Below are positions 15,554-23,497 of a stretch of 37,856 bases of DNA, piece by piece. Position 1 is the first letter of the stretch. The number at the start of each line of letters is the position of its first letter. The position numbers and the translations under genes were made by a program. The notes beneath the pieces were generated by a model. The model saw nothing but the letters and a program-made list of their open reading frames with translations. It searched no databases and was not told where the DNA came from. Origin of the DNA: Oscillospiraceae bacterium (lineage in GTDB: Bacteria > Bacillota > Clostridia > Oscillospirales > CAG-272); assembly GCA_015065285.1 (NCBI GenBank), contig SVQP01000019.1, positions 1 through 37,856 of the forward strand, in the 5' to 3' direction.

Positions 15554-15595
15554 CATGTTATGCGCATAACTTTTATTTATATGCTCATAACATGT
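15553..15595. promoter_or_regulatory. Operator-like palindromes of the toxin-antitoxin operon
   Basis: ACATGTTATG (15553-15562) is repeated in inverted form as CATAACATGT (15586-15595). GTTATGCGCATAAC (15557-15570) is itself a perfect 14-base palindrome. The sites adjoin the -35 box, so binding by the RelB/DinJ antitoxin or its complex should block RNA polymerase. Confidence 0.75.
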
Positions 15596-15613
15596 CGGTT
15601 TTTACACATAAAA

Positions 15614-15636
15614 CCCCGAGGGAAAATCCCTCGGGG
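15614..15636 (-). terminator. Terminator after the unknown gene at 15666-16268
   Basis: A perfect 10-bp stem CCCCGAGGGA / TCCCTCGGGG with a 3-base loop is followed by TTTTATG on the minus strand. It separates the unknown gene from the toxin-antitoxin promoter. Confidence 0.8.
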
Positions 15637-15665
15637 AAAATCAAGCATGATTTTTTGATGTCAGA

Positions 15666-16268
15666 TCATTTGCCAAGAAATACGGTGTTCCAGATCTCTT
15701 CAAAATCGGGCAGAAGTGCGGGAGAACCTGCAACAGTCGGAGCACCTGCAGCAGCTGTCGTGGTTTCTAGTACGAATTGCAGAAATTCCCGACGAAGCTT
15801 TTGTCTCTCTTCACTTTCAGGCGCTGCCAGCTTTGCATCCTCTTTCTCTTTTCTCAGATCATTGTACATTTTGTGATAGAAATGCAGCATTTGATTCAAC
15901 GTTTCTTCACGTGCGGCAAAGACCTTGCAAATTTCAGAAACCTGATCATCTGTCATGGCGTCTGCTTCGCCGCGAGCGTCGCTGAGTGCATCGCCGAGAC
16001 GGTGAAGGGACGTAGATGAGTTGTCAATCAACTGCGCTTGCAGTAAAACGATCTGATCAAAAACTTCTTTTTCCGTCAAAACAGAATTGCTATTTGTTTT
16101 ATTTGTATTCTCTGACATATTTTTATCCTCCAAATTTTCATTCGGCGGACACGCAAGGCATATTTTATTTTCTGCTACGAAGCGTGCCCTGCCGTTTTTG
16201 ACAAGACCTTTGGCCCTTTTGGGGTAGGTCGCTTCATAAACTTTTCCTTGCTCATCAACTACAATCAC
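15666..16268 (-). CDS. Unknown protein with conserved N-terminal strand motif
   Basis: I do not recognise a function. The 200-residue form starts at GTG 16268 with IVVDEQGKVYEATYPKRAK and GLVKNGRARFV, a motif I associate with the N-termini of several Clostridia hypothetical proteins, then ICLACPP. The remainder is helical and charged (about residues 60-165). The end contains TTAAAGAPTVAGSPALLPDFEEIW. A second in-frame start, ATG 16118, has a much better ribosome site (TTTGGAGGA) and would give a 150-residue protein without the motif; both may be made. The frame stays open upstream to 16439, but the predicted transcription start near 16359 rules out using most of it. Confidence 0.6.
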   Translation of the reverse strand: MIVVDEQGKVYEATYPKRAKGLVKNGRARFVAENKICLACPPNENLEDKNMSENTNKTNSNSVLTEKEVFDQIVLLQAQLIDNSSTSLHRLGDALSDARGEADAMTDDQVSEICKVFAAREETLNQMLHFYHKMYNDLRKEKEDAKLAAPESEERQKLRREFLQFVLETTTAAAGAPTVAGSPALLPDFEEIWNTVFLGK

Positions 16269-16312
16269 GTTTTTTTCGATGGGTGTCGCCCCCTTTGTAT
16301 TCGATTTTGCAT
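16265..16312 (-). other. Possible 15-codon leader peptide
   Basis: An ATG preceded by CGGAG at 9 bases opens a frame for MQNRIQRGRHPSKKT. Its TGA overlaps the GTG start of the unknown gene as GTGA. It contains the second copy of the duplicated leader motif. It could couple translation to the downstream GTG, which lacks its own good ribosome site. This is inference from layout only. Confidence 0.35.
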
Positions 16313-16351
16313 TTGTTGTGATCTCCGTTTTTTCTGATGGGTGCCGTCCCC
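16268..16351 (-). repeat. Duplicated 26-base leader motif
   Basis: Two direct copies, 16326-16351 and 16268-16293, share 22 of 26 bases. Each reads GGGGnCGnCACCCATC then an A-run and CG, and all four differences are A/G changes. Each copy can form a small GGG/CCC hairpin. Both translate to RGRHPSxKT in one frame. Confidence 0.75.
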
Positions 16352-16365
16352 GTATCACATGTTTT

Positions 16366-16394
16366 ATTGTAGCACAGATGGGTGGGGTTGTCAA
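16366..16394 (-). promoter_or_regulatory. Promoter of the unknown gene
   Basis: TTGACA (16389-16394) and TACAAT (16366-16371) on the minus strand are 17 bases apart. Transcription should begin near 16359, a few bases upstream of the duplicated motif. Confidence 0.85.
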
Positions 16395-16422
16395 GAAAAA
16401 TTTGGGGATATCATCATAATTC

Positions 16423-16524
16423 GTAGGGGAGGATATCATCCTCCCGCACGCGATGAGGACGGATCGTATTTGGATATTACGATCATAAATCCTTTTCGTG
16501 CGGGAGGATAATATCCTCCCCTAC
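16423..16524. repeat. Pair of mirror-image 28-base palindromic repeats
   Basis: 16423-16450 and 16497-16524 are inverted near-copies of a 28-base sequence centred on GGGAGGAT...ATCCTCCC with ends GTAG and CGCACG. Between them is a GATCGTA/TACGATC hairpin. Together they could fold into a stem-loop of about 100 bases. A third copy, identical to the first, is at 37296-37323. Confidence 0.85.
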
Positions 16525-16589
16525 AAATTCTATCGGTATCGCATCTACAATGCTTACATGGCACCGGCTATGCTGATTAGGAGAAATCG

Positions 16590-16675
16590 TTCAAGACAAG
16601 GCGCACCGGAGCCGCCCTCCCGAAGGCGTAGTTCCCTACGTCGAGGGAGTAGGCGAGGAGCAACGCAGTATTGGA
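16590..16675. repeat. Imperfect hairpin element after queA
   Basis: The stretch contains CAAGGCGCACCGGAGCC, then CTCCC...CGTAG / CTACG...GGGAG, which folds as a two-part hairpin, then GAGGAGCAACGCAGTATTGG. It resembles intergenic palindromic elements of Clostridia genomes by recollection. It ends 5 bases before the queA stop and may protect or terminate the queA transcript. It has no U-tract. Confidence 0.5.
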
Positions 16676-16679
16676 CGAT

Positions 16680-17756
16680 TTATACAATCAGCATCGCGTC
16701 GCCGAACGAGAAGAAGCGATACTCTTGCTCCACTGCGGTCTTATATGCCTCCATGACCTTATCCTTATCGTAGAATGCCGAAACCAGCATGATCAGCGTG
16801 CTTTCGGGCAGATGGAAATTGGTGATCAGCGCATCCATCACCTTGAACTTGTAGCCCGGATAAATAAAAATTCCGGTATCTCCCGAGATGGCGGGGATGG
16901 TGCCGTCCTCAAGCGCCACGCTCTCCAGCGTGCGGCAGGAGGTTGTGCCCACGCAGATGACTCTGCCGCCCTTGGCACGACGCTCGTTAATGAGATCCGC
17001 GCTCTGCTGGCTGACCGAAATAAACTCGGTGTGCATGACGTGCTCGTCCAGTCGCTCTGCCTTGACCGGTCTGAACGTACCAAGTCCCACGTGCAGCATG
17101 ACGGGGGCAATTGCCACGCCCTTATCGCGGATTTTTTGCAAAAGCTCGGGGGTAAAATGCAGCCCCGCAGTGGGTGCGGCTGCCGAGCCCTCTTCCCTTG
17201 CGTACACGGTCTGGTATCTGCTTTGATCCTTGGGCTTTTCGGTAATGTAGGGCGGCAGGGGCAGAATGCCCACCTTGTGCAGCACGTCGTAAATGTTGGC
17301 GTGCGTCTGTCGGTCGTAATCAAACGCGATCAGGCGGTTGCCCTCCTCGGTGATCTCGACCACCTTGCCGGTCAGCATCCCCTCACCGAACACCAGCTCC
17401 ATGCCGATCTTGGCGCGTTTGCCCGGCTTGACCAGGCACTCCCAGGTATCCAGCTCGCGCTGGCGCAGCAAAAGCAACTCAATATTCGCCTCTTCCCTGC
17501 CTGCCACGTGCCCGTACAGGCGCGCGGGAATGACCTTGGAATCGTTGATGACCAGCACGTCCTCGGGGCGCAAATAGTCAATGATATCATAAAAATGTTT
17601 ATGCTCGATCGTACCCTTCTCGCGGTTGAGCACCATCAATCGCGAGCCGTCGCGCACCTTTGCGGGATGCTGGGCGATCAGTCGCTCGGGCAGATCGTAA
17701 TAAAAGTCCGCCGTCTTGAGGTCGGTCGGGGCTTTTTTGTTGATAATTACACTCAT
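16680..17756 (-). CDS. queA: S-adenosylmethionine:tRNA ribosyltransferase-isomerase
   Basis: This 358-residue enzyme transfers the ribosyl part of SAM to 7-aminomethyl-7-deazaguanine in tRNA, making epoxyqueuosine. Family motifs present are YDLPERLIAQHP, DVLVINDSKVIPARL, GSAAAPTAGLHFT, LHVGLGTFRPV and TNFHLPESTLIMLVSAF. It is full length. The ATG follows GAAGGA by 7 bases. It is transcribed alone, divergently from dapA. No other queuosine genes are in the window. Confidence 0.95.
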   Translation of the reverse strand: MSVIINKKAPTDLKTADFYYDLPERLIAQHPAKVRDGSRLMVLNREKGTIEHKHFYDIIDYLRPEDVLVINDSKVIPARLYGHVAGREEANIELLLLRQRELDTWECLVKPGKRAKIGMELVFGEGMLTGKVVEITEEGNRLIAFDYDRQTHANIYDVLHKVGILPLPPYITEKPKDQSRYQTVYAREEGSAAAPTAGLHFTPELLQKIRDKGVAIAPVMLHVGLGTFRPVKAERLDEHVMHTEFISVSQQSADLINERRAKGGRVICVGTTSCRTLESVALEDGTIPAISGDTGIFIYPGYKFKVMDALITNFHLPESTLIMLVSAFYDKDKVMEAYKTAVEQEYRFFSFGDAMLIV

Positions 17757-17792
17757 ATATGTGTCCTTCCGAAAAATGTGTCATATACTGTC

Positions 17793-17812
17793 GTATAGGC
17801 ACACACCTATAC
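17793..17812. promoter_or_regulatory. Dyad at the queA transcription start
   Basis: GTATAGG / CCTATAC with a 6-base spacer lies just downstream of the queA -10 box, covering about +1 to +20 of the transcript. It may be an operator or an RNA hairpin; no regulator is known from the sequence. Confidence 0.4.
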
Positions 17813-17819
17813 AGAATAT

Positions 17820-17848
17820 ATTATACTATATACTCCCAATTTTTTCAA
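17820..17848 (-). promoter_or_regulatory. Promoter of queA
   Basis: TTGAAA (17843-17848) and TATAAT (17820-17825) on the minus strand are separated by 17 bases. The opposite strand does not show an equally clear promoter for dapA. Confidence 0.75.
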
Positions 17849-17885
17849 CCTTTTTTACAAATTTCCATACATGGAGGTCACACAC

Positions 17886-18782
17886 ATGAGCACTCCCGGC
17901 TCTTTACTCTTTCGCGGCAGCGCAACCGCGCTGATCACGCCATTTTCAGACGGTGAAATAGATTTCGATTGCTTTGCCGCTTTGGTGGAAAGCAATATTC
18001 GCGGCGGTGCGGACGCTTTGGTGGTGGCAGGCACAACCGGTGAGGCAAGCACCCTTTGCCCCGAGGAGCAAGCCGCACTTTGCGCCTGCGCTGTGCAGGT
18101 GGCGGCAGGACGCGTGCCGGTCATTGGCGGTGCGGGCTCCAACGATACCGCGCACGCCTGCGCCTTGGCACGCATGATGTGCCACGCGGGCTGTGACGGC
18201 TTGCTGTGCGTCACTCCCTATTACAACAAAGCCACGCAGCGCGGTATGGAGCTGCACTTTGGTGCCATTGCCGAGGCATCGGAAAAGCCAATCATTTTAT
18301 ACAACGTGCCAAGCCGCACCGGCTGCGAGATTCCGCTCGCGGCATATCCCGCGCTCGCTGCGCACCCCAATATCTGCGGTGTCAAGGAAGCCTCGGGTAA
18401 CGTAACGTATGCCGCGCACGTCATTGCCGCATGTGGAGATTCCCTACCCCTTTATTCGGGCTGCGATGCCTTGACGCTCCCGCTGCTTTGTCTGGGGGCT
18501 GTGGGCGTGATCTCGGTGGTGGGCAATATCATCCCCTCGGTCATGCATGCCATCTGCGCCTCCTTTTTTGCAGGTGACGTGGCAAGTGCCGCGCGGGCGC
18601 AGCTGGGCGCGCTTGCCCTGATGGATGCCACCATGGCGCAGCCAAATCCCATTCCCATCAAAGCCGCCTGCGCCATGATGGGGCTGTGCCGCGAGGAGCT
18701 GCGACTGCCGCTTTGCCCCATGCTGCCCGGGCAGCGGCGTGAGCTTGCAGGGCTTTTGCAAAAATACGGTATTACGCAATAA
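17886..18782 (+). CDS. dapA: 4-hydroxy-tetrahydrodipicolinate synthase (DapA family)
   Basis: This 298-residue TIM-barrel aldolase condenses pyruvate with aspartate semialdehyde in lysine/diaminopimelate synthesis, which also feeds dipicolinate for spores. Visible residues are GTTGE (49-53), Y112-Y113 in TPYYNK, Y139 in YNVPSRTG, and Schiff-base K167 in GVKEASG. GAVGVISVVGNIIP is also present. The ATG at 17886 follows GGAGG; the ATG at 17871 overlaps that site and is not used. It is a single-gene unit without other lysine genes nearby, so a related pyruvate aldolase such as N-acetylneuraminate lyase is possible but less likely. Confidence 0.88.
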   Translation: MSTPGSLLFRGSATALITPFSDGEIDFDCFAALVESNIRGGADALVVAGTTGEASTLCPEEQAALCACAVQVAAGRVPVIGGAGSNDTAHACALARMMCHAGCDGLLCVTPYYNKATQRGMELHFGAIAEASEKPIILYNVPSRTGCEIPLAAYPALAAHPNICGVKEASGNVTYAAHVIAACGDSLPLYSGCDALTLPLLCLGAVGVISVVGNIIPSVMHAICASFFAGDVASAARAQLGALALMDATMAQPNPIPIKAACAMMGLCREELRLPLCPMLPGQRRELAGLLQKYGITQ

Positions 18783-18786
18783 AAAG

Positions 18787-18816
18787 CAGCGTCAAGGCTA
18801 TGCAGCCTTGACGCTG
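18787..18816. terminator. Terminator between dapA and the SBP lipoprotein cluster
   Basis: A perfect 13-bp stem CAGCGTCAAGGCT / AGCCTTGACGCTG with a four-base loop. On the minus strand it is followed by CTTTTTA, so it mainly serves the lipoprotein gene at 18826; on the plus strand it lacks a U-tract. Confidence 0.8.
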
Positions 18817-18825
18817 TAAACAGCA

Positions 18826-20301
18826 TTATTCCTCCAGATCGTCCAACTGATCCTGCATTTTCAGCAGATCCTTTTTAAACGTACGCTCCAGCTTTGCATA
18901 CTGCGAGGAGACCGTATTGATTTTTGAATCGACAATCTGACGCAAATACTCGGTCGGCGTTCCCAACACGGCAGTATATTCAATACCCGCATCAATACGG
19001 ATGGATTCAAAGATCAAATCCAGCATATCCCACGCTATGGGGTCGCTCATATACTTGCGCTTGAGTGCGAGCTCATAATACGCAGGCTTGACGATGCGCG
19101 CACTCTCGGATGCCATTACCTCCAAGGTCGCGCCCAGCATTTGAAAGGTGCTGTCATTCACTGTTTTCGGAATGGCATATACCGTAAACTGATCATGCTG
19201 CAGCGTTCCGTAATGCTTTTGTGCCACGTCGTATTTGGGCATGGGAACAATCCCGTAAGGATCGGTCATGCTTCTGATATCCACCTGCTCAACTGCCACA
19301 AGACGGGTGGTTGCCATAGCGCCCTTCCCCTTGGAAAACGCAATGCGGATATCGTCCTGATCACCGTCCATGGGGGTATACCGGTACACCAACGTACCGC
19401 TTTCATAACACAGTCGAAGAATCTTATCCGTAACGTCCGACAGCTTGGCAACGTCCAATACGTACTCATATTCACCGTCTGCGTTTTTCTCTACCAACGG
19501 CACGTCACAAGCGGCCCAATAGGAGTCGGTGCTGATATTCGACGAGGTAATCAGTCCGTAAAAATCATCCTCATCCTTTTTGCTGTTGCCGTTGAGATCC
19601 TGATAAAAATCTTTGGAAAGCGCGGCTTGATAGTCCAGCGTCCATTCATCATTCGCAACCGCCTCATACAGATAAGGAACGCCCTTATCGTCAAAATGCT
19701 GCTTGTTAAACATGGTGACGAACGCAAAGCGATAGGTGGAAAGCGCAATCGCGCCCGTAGCAGAATACTGACGGTCGCCATACATCATGACATCATTGTA
19801 GTCCTGCGTCCAGTAATCCTGAGACAGATCCAGATACTCCAGATGCGATATGTCACGGAAGGTACCCTCAAGCACGGTGTACAAAACCATGCAGCATGCC
19901 CCGGCAAGCAAATCGTATTCATCCGAACCCGCAAGCACAGCGTTTCTTGCTTCAAGCACGACCACAGTGGGATCGGGATCTTCATTGGCGATGGAATTGA
20001 TCTTGATATTCAATCTATCCTCCACCTTGAGATTTCGGTTAAAAACAGCATCGTTGACCGGCTCGGAGTTCAGCTCGGGCACAGCGACCTCATCCCACGT
20101 CCAGCCTTGCAGCGCACGGTTGAGAATGGCAACGTCTTCCCCACCGTAATCCAGGCTGTCCGGCACCTGATCCAGACAAGCAGCCTGTTCGGTTTCTTGG
20201 CCAGCCGAGGTGTCAAGCTCATTTTCTTCGTTTTGCGCACAGCAAACAAGGCTGCAAAGCAGAATTGCCAGCAAAAGAATCACAGATACGTGTTTTTTCA
20301 T
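18826..20301 (-). CDS. SBP-like lipoprotein, paralog 1
   Basis: This 491-residue protein has a lipoprotein signal peptide ending LVCC, in which a Cys at the -1 position is unusual, with lipid attachment predicted at C21. The mature part has the layout of ABC-transporter solute-binding proteins. The block GWTWDEVAVPELNSEPVND (67-85) is shared almost exactly with the three neighbours, as are TYRFAFVTMFNK and LKRKYMSDPIAWDMLDLIF. A calcium-loop-like motif DLNGNSKKDEDDF starts at residue 235. No permease gene is next to it. It has its own promoter and terminator. The ligand is unknown. Confidence 0.75.
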   Translation of the reverse strand: MKKHVSVILLLAILLCSLVCCAQNEENELDTSAGQETEQAACLDQVPDSLDYGGEDVAILNRALQGWTWDEVAVPELNSEPVNDAVFNRNLKVEDRLNIKINSIANEDPDPTVVVLEARNAVLAGSDEYDLLAGACCMVLYTVLEGTFRDISHLEYLDLSQDYWTQDYNDVMMYGDRQYSATGAIALSTYRFAFVTMFNKQHFDDKGVPYLYEAVANDEWTLDYQAALSKDFYQDLNGNSKKDEDDFYGLITSSNISTDSYWAACDVPLVEKNADGEYEYVLDVAKLSDVTDKILRLCYESGTLVYRYTPMDGDQDDIRIAFSKGKGAMATTRLVAVEQVDIRSMTDPYGIVPMPKYDVAQKHYGTLQHDQFTVYAIPKTVNDSTFQMLGATLEVMASESARIVKPAYYELALKRKYMSDPIAWDMLDLIFESIRIDAGIEYTAVLGTPTEYLRQIVDSKINTVSSQYAKLERTFKKDLLKMQDQLDDLEE

Positions 20302-20329
20302 GATATGCCTCCAAATAATCTCTGCTTTC

Positions 20330-20359
20330 AGTATAACACACCCGCAAAGCCGCTGTCAA
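20330..20359 (-). promoter_or_regulatory. Promoter of SBP paralog 1
   Basis: TTGACA (20354-20359) and TATACT (20330-20335) on the minus strand with an 18-base spacer. It lies in the gap of 103 bases after paralog 2. Confidence 0.82.
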
Positions 20360-20361
20360 GT

Positions 20362-20398
20362 AAAAAAGGCTGCCGCACCGTGTGCGGCAGCCTTTTTT
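20362..20398. terminator. Terminator after SBP paralog 2
   Basis: A perfect 17-bp stem reading AAAAAAGGCTGCCGCAC with its complement, loop of 3, giving T-runs on both strands. It isolates paralog 2 from paralog 1. Confidence 0.92.
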
Positions 20399-20404
20399 CA
20401 ATCC

Positions 20405-21877
20405 TTATTCAAGCTTATCCAGCTTATTTTCCATCTTGGAAAGATTCTTGGTTACAGTTCTGTCCATCTTGGAGAACTTGGAAGAAACCGTGTTTTTCTT
20501 GGCGGTAATGATCTGACGGAACAGGTCATGCGGATTGCCCAGCACGTTCGTGTATACAATGCCCGCATCAATTCTGACCGTGGCAAAGATCAGATCCAGC
20601 ATATCCCATGCAACAGGGTCGCTCATATACTTGCGCTTGAGCGCAATCTCATAATAAGCAGGCTTGACCGTACGCAAGGATTCGGAAGCCATAACCTCCA
20701 GAACAGCGCCCAGCATTTGGAATTTATCCTCACCGACCGTGTTCAAAATGGCATATACCGTGAACTGGTCATGCTGCAGCGTGCCGTATTCCTCTTGTGC
20801 TACGTCAAATTTAGGCATGGGTACAATGCCGTATTCCTCTTCCATATTACGGATATCGGGCTGCTCCGCAGCAACCAGACGTGTGGTTGCCATTGCACCG
20901 TTGCCCTTGGAAAAGGCAATGCGGATATCATCCTGCTCAGCATCAAGTCCCGTGTGAGGGTAAATATACGAGCCGCTTTCATAGAACAGGTACAGCACCT
21001 TATCGGCAACGTCAGAGAGTCTTTCAGTATCCAGCACGTACTCATATTCCCCGTCCGGATTCTTTTCCACCAGCTTCAGATCACACGATGCCCAATAGGG
21101 GTCGGTACTGATGTAGGGGGAGGTGATCAGACCGTAAAAGTCCTCCTCATCCTTCTTACCATCACCGTTGAGGTCCTGATAGAAATCCTCGGCAATCTTT
21201 GCCTGATAATCCAGCGTCCATTCATCATTTGCAACCGCCTCGTACAGATAAGGGATTCCCTTATCGTCAAACTGAGGCTTGTTGAACATGGTGACAAACG
21301 CAAAGCGATAGGTGGAAAGCGCGATCATACCGGTTGCGCTGAACTGCTTATCGTTATACGAGATCACCTCATTATAATCCTGTGTCCAGTAGCTCTGGCT
21401 CAGATCCAGATACTCCAGCTGAGTCAGGTCGCGGAAAGTGCCGTCCAGCGTGCTCTGCAGCACCAGATAGCATGCGCCTGCCAACATATCAAAATCCTGC
21501 GCGCCGGAAAGCACGGCATTCCTTGCCTCGGTGACCGGCTTGGACTGATCGGGATCATCAATGGCATGAGATACGATCTTGATATTGAGTCGGTCTCCGA
21601 CAGTGACGTTACGGTTAAATATCGCATCGTTGACCGGTTCGGAATTCAGCTCGGGAACCGCTACTTCATCCCACGTCCACCCCTGGAAGGCGCGGCTGAT
21701 GATGACAACCTCTTCACCGTTATATTTCAGATCGTCCGGAATGCGGTCGAACTGGTTCTCCTCGGTTGTTTCCTCGGAGGCGGTGGTTTGGCTTTCCTGC
21801 TCGCCCGGATCGGCGCAGGCAACCAAAAGCGAGAGCATGGTGGCAAAAACAAGGAACAAGGCTAAAAACTTTTTCAT
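20405..21877 (-). CDS. SBP-like lipoprotein, paralog 2
   Basis: This 490-residue paralog shares most conserved blocks with paralog 1. The signal peptide ends LLVA|C21. The acidic Thr/Glu linker (22-42) is typical of anchored lipoproteins. DLNGDGKKDEEDF begins at residue 235, a good EF-hand-like calcium loop. The ATG at 21877 is chosen because the GTG at 21892 abuts AGGAAA and would lengthen the signal peptide. It has its own promoter. It appears to be a recent tandem copy, because residue register is identical to paralog 1 through residue 240. Confidence 0.75.
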   Translation of the reverse strand: MKKFLALFLVFATMLSLLVACADPGEQESQTTASEETTEENQFDRIPDDLKYNGEEVVIISRAFQGWTWDEVAVPELNSEPVNDAIFNRNVTVGDRLNIKIVSHAIDDPDQSKPVTEARNAVLSGAQDFDMLAGACYLVLQSTLDGTFRDLTQLEYLDLSQSYWTQDYNEVISYNDKQFSATGMIALSTYRFAFVTMFNKPQFDDKGIPYLYEAVANDEWTLDYQAKIAEDFYQDLNGDGKKDEEDFYGLITSPYISTDPYWASCDLKLVEKNPDGEYEYVLDTERLSDVADKVLYLFYESGSYIYPHTGLDAEQDDIRIAFSKGNGAMATTRLVAAEQPDIRNMEEEYGIVPMPKFDVAQEEYGTLQHDQFTVYAILNTVGEDKFQMLGAVLEVMASESLRTVKPAYYEIALKRKYMSDPVAWDMLDLIFATVRIDAGIVYTNVLGNPHDLFRQIITAKKNTVSSKFSKMDRTVTKNLSKMENKLDKLE

Positions 21878-21912
21878 CGCTGTCGTGCTCACTTTCCTGA
21901 ATTGTTAAATTC

Positions 21913-21942
21913 AGTATATCATACACTGCGCGCGTTTGTCAA
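21913..21942 (-). promoter_or_regulatory. Promoter of SBP paralog 2
   Basis: TTGACA (21937-21942) and TATACT (21913-21918) on the minus strand with an 18-base spacer, the same design as for paralog 1. Confidence 0.85.
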
Positions 21943-21944
21943 TA

Positions 21945-21981
21945 AAAAAAGTGCCATTCCCACGCGGAGCGGCACTTTTTT
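21945..21981. terminator. Terminator after SBP paralog 3
   Basis: An 11-bp stem AAAAAAGTGCC / GGCACTTTTTT with a 15-base loop and T-runs on both strands. Confidence 0.82.
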
Positions 21982-22001
21982 ATACTTAAAATTCCGGCAT
22001 T

Positions 22002-23489
22002 TTACGAGTCCGCCAGCTTTTCCAGCTTCTTTTGCATCCTGGAGATGCATTTGTCCACGCTTTTGCCAAGTTTTGCGCATTGTGAGGAGACCGTGTTCTT
22101 CTTGCCTGCCACAATGGAGCGCATTTTTTGGTGCGGACACCCCATGGGAACTACGTAGGTCACGGCAGGATCGATGTGAATATCCGAGAAAATGATATCC
22201 AGCATATCCCAGGCAACGGGATCACTCATATATTTGCGCTTGAGCGCGATCTCATAATACGCGGGCTTGACCAGCTTCTGCGATTCGGATGCCATGACCT
22301 CCATGGCAGCACCGATCATTTCCAGCTTGTGCTTGGCAGCAGAAACAGGCACGGCAAATACCGTAAACTGATCGTGGATCATGGTGCCACCGGTCTTCTG
22401 CTCTTCGCTGTACTTGGGCACGGGCACAATGCCGTACTCGGTTTCCATATTGCGAATATCAGGCTGCTCGACAGCCACCAGACGAATGGTCATCATCGCC
22501 GTCTCGCCCTTAGAGAACATGATACGCAGCTCATCCTGCTCGACGTTGTTGGTCATGACCGGGAACAGATACGTACCGCCGCAATCGTAGAACAGATACA
22601 ACACCTTATCCATGACGTCGGAGAAATAGCCAACGTCCAGCACGTACTGGTAATTGCCGTCCGGGTCCTTCTCGACGATCGGAATATCGCAGGATGCCCA
22701 ATAAGCATCGGTATTGATGCCTGAGCAGGACGCAAATCCAAAGAAATCGCCCTCGTCCTTTTTGTTGTTACCGTTGGTATCACGGTAGAAATCCTTGGCA
22801 AGCCTTGCCTGATAATCCAAGGTCCACTCGTTATTGGCAACTGCCTCGTACAGATAAGGTACGCTCTTGTTATCAAACTCGAGCTTGTTGAACATGGTAA
22901 CAAAGGCAAAGCGGTAGGTGGACAGCGCAATGACACCGGTTGCGGTGTGCTGCGAGCCTGCATAAGACATTGCCTGATTATACTCCTGCATCCAATACCC
23001 TTGATCCAGATCCAGATACTCCAGCTTGGTCAGATCGTAAAAGGTTCCATCCAGTGCGGCGGGCGTGGTTACGTAAACGGCAGCTGCAACAAGATCGTAT
23101 TCATCCGAGCCGCCCTTGACAACGCGCTTGATGGTTTCAATGGGCAGGTTTTCGTTGGGATCCTCAATGGGAGAGGAAACGATGTTAAGGTTCAGTCTGT
23201 CCGCAACAGCCACGTTTCGGTTGAACATAGCATCGTTGACCGGCTCGGAATTGAGCTCGGGCACCGCAATTTCATCCCACGTCCAGCCGGCAAGTGCACG
23301 GTTGAGGATGACGATATCCTCGCCCTCGTATTTCAGATCCTCGGGGATATTGTCAAGATAGAGCGTTTCCTCGCTCTCGGCAGCCGCATCCGTGGTTTGA
23401 TCGGTGCCATCGGTTGGGGTATCCGCGCAAGCCGCCAGTGCCAGCACCAGCGTTGCCGCGGCAAGCAGCAAAGCAATACTTTTTCTCAT
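22002..23489 (-). CDS. SBP-like lipoprotein, paralog 3
   Basis: This 495-residue paralog has a signal peptide ending ALAA|C21 and GWTWDEIAVPELNSEPVND. The calcium-loop-like segment is DTNGNNKKDEGDF at residue 237, weaker than in paralogs 2 and 4. It has a C-terminal extension (KLEKLADS). The ATG at 23489 is preferred, 11 bases after GGAG; a GTG at 23501 overlaps the stop of paralog 4 as GTGA but shares bases with the ribosome site. With no promoter between them, paralogs 4 and 3 form one operon. Confidence 0.75.
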   Translation of the reverse strand: MRKSIALLLAAATLVLALAACADTPTDGTDQTTDAAAESEETLYLDNIPEDLKYEGEDIVILNRALAGWTWDEIAVPELNSEPVNDAMFNRNVAVADRLNLNIVSSPIEDPNENLPIETIKRVVKGGSDEYDLVAAAVYVTTPAALDGTFYDLTKLEYLDLDQGYWMQEYNQAMSYAGSQHTATGVIALSTYRFAFVTMFNKLEFDNKSVPYLYEAVANNEWTLDYQARLAKDFYRDTNGNNKKDEGDFFGFASCSGINTDAYWASCDIPIVEKDPDGNYQYVLDVGYFSDVMDKVLYLFYDCGGTYLFPVMTNNVEQDELRIMFSKGETAMMTIRLVAVEQPDIRNMETEYGIVPVPKYSEEQKTGGTMIHDQFTVFAVPVSAAKHKLEMIGAAMEVMASESQKLVKPAYYEIALKRKYMSDPVAWDMLDIIFSDIHIDPAVTYVVPMGCPHQKMRSIVAGKKNTVSSQCAKLGKSVDKCISRMQKKLEKLADS

Positions 23490-23497
23490 AAATGATT

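Noticed and set aside
16268-16351. Guanidine-II (mini-ykkC) riboswitch
   Set aside because: The two small hairpins suggested it, but only one loop could be ACGR and the stems contain bulges; no guanidine-related gene follows.
15666-16439. 257-residue form of the unknown protein
   Set aside because: Its start would lie upstream of the predicted promoter's transcription start.
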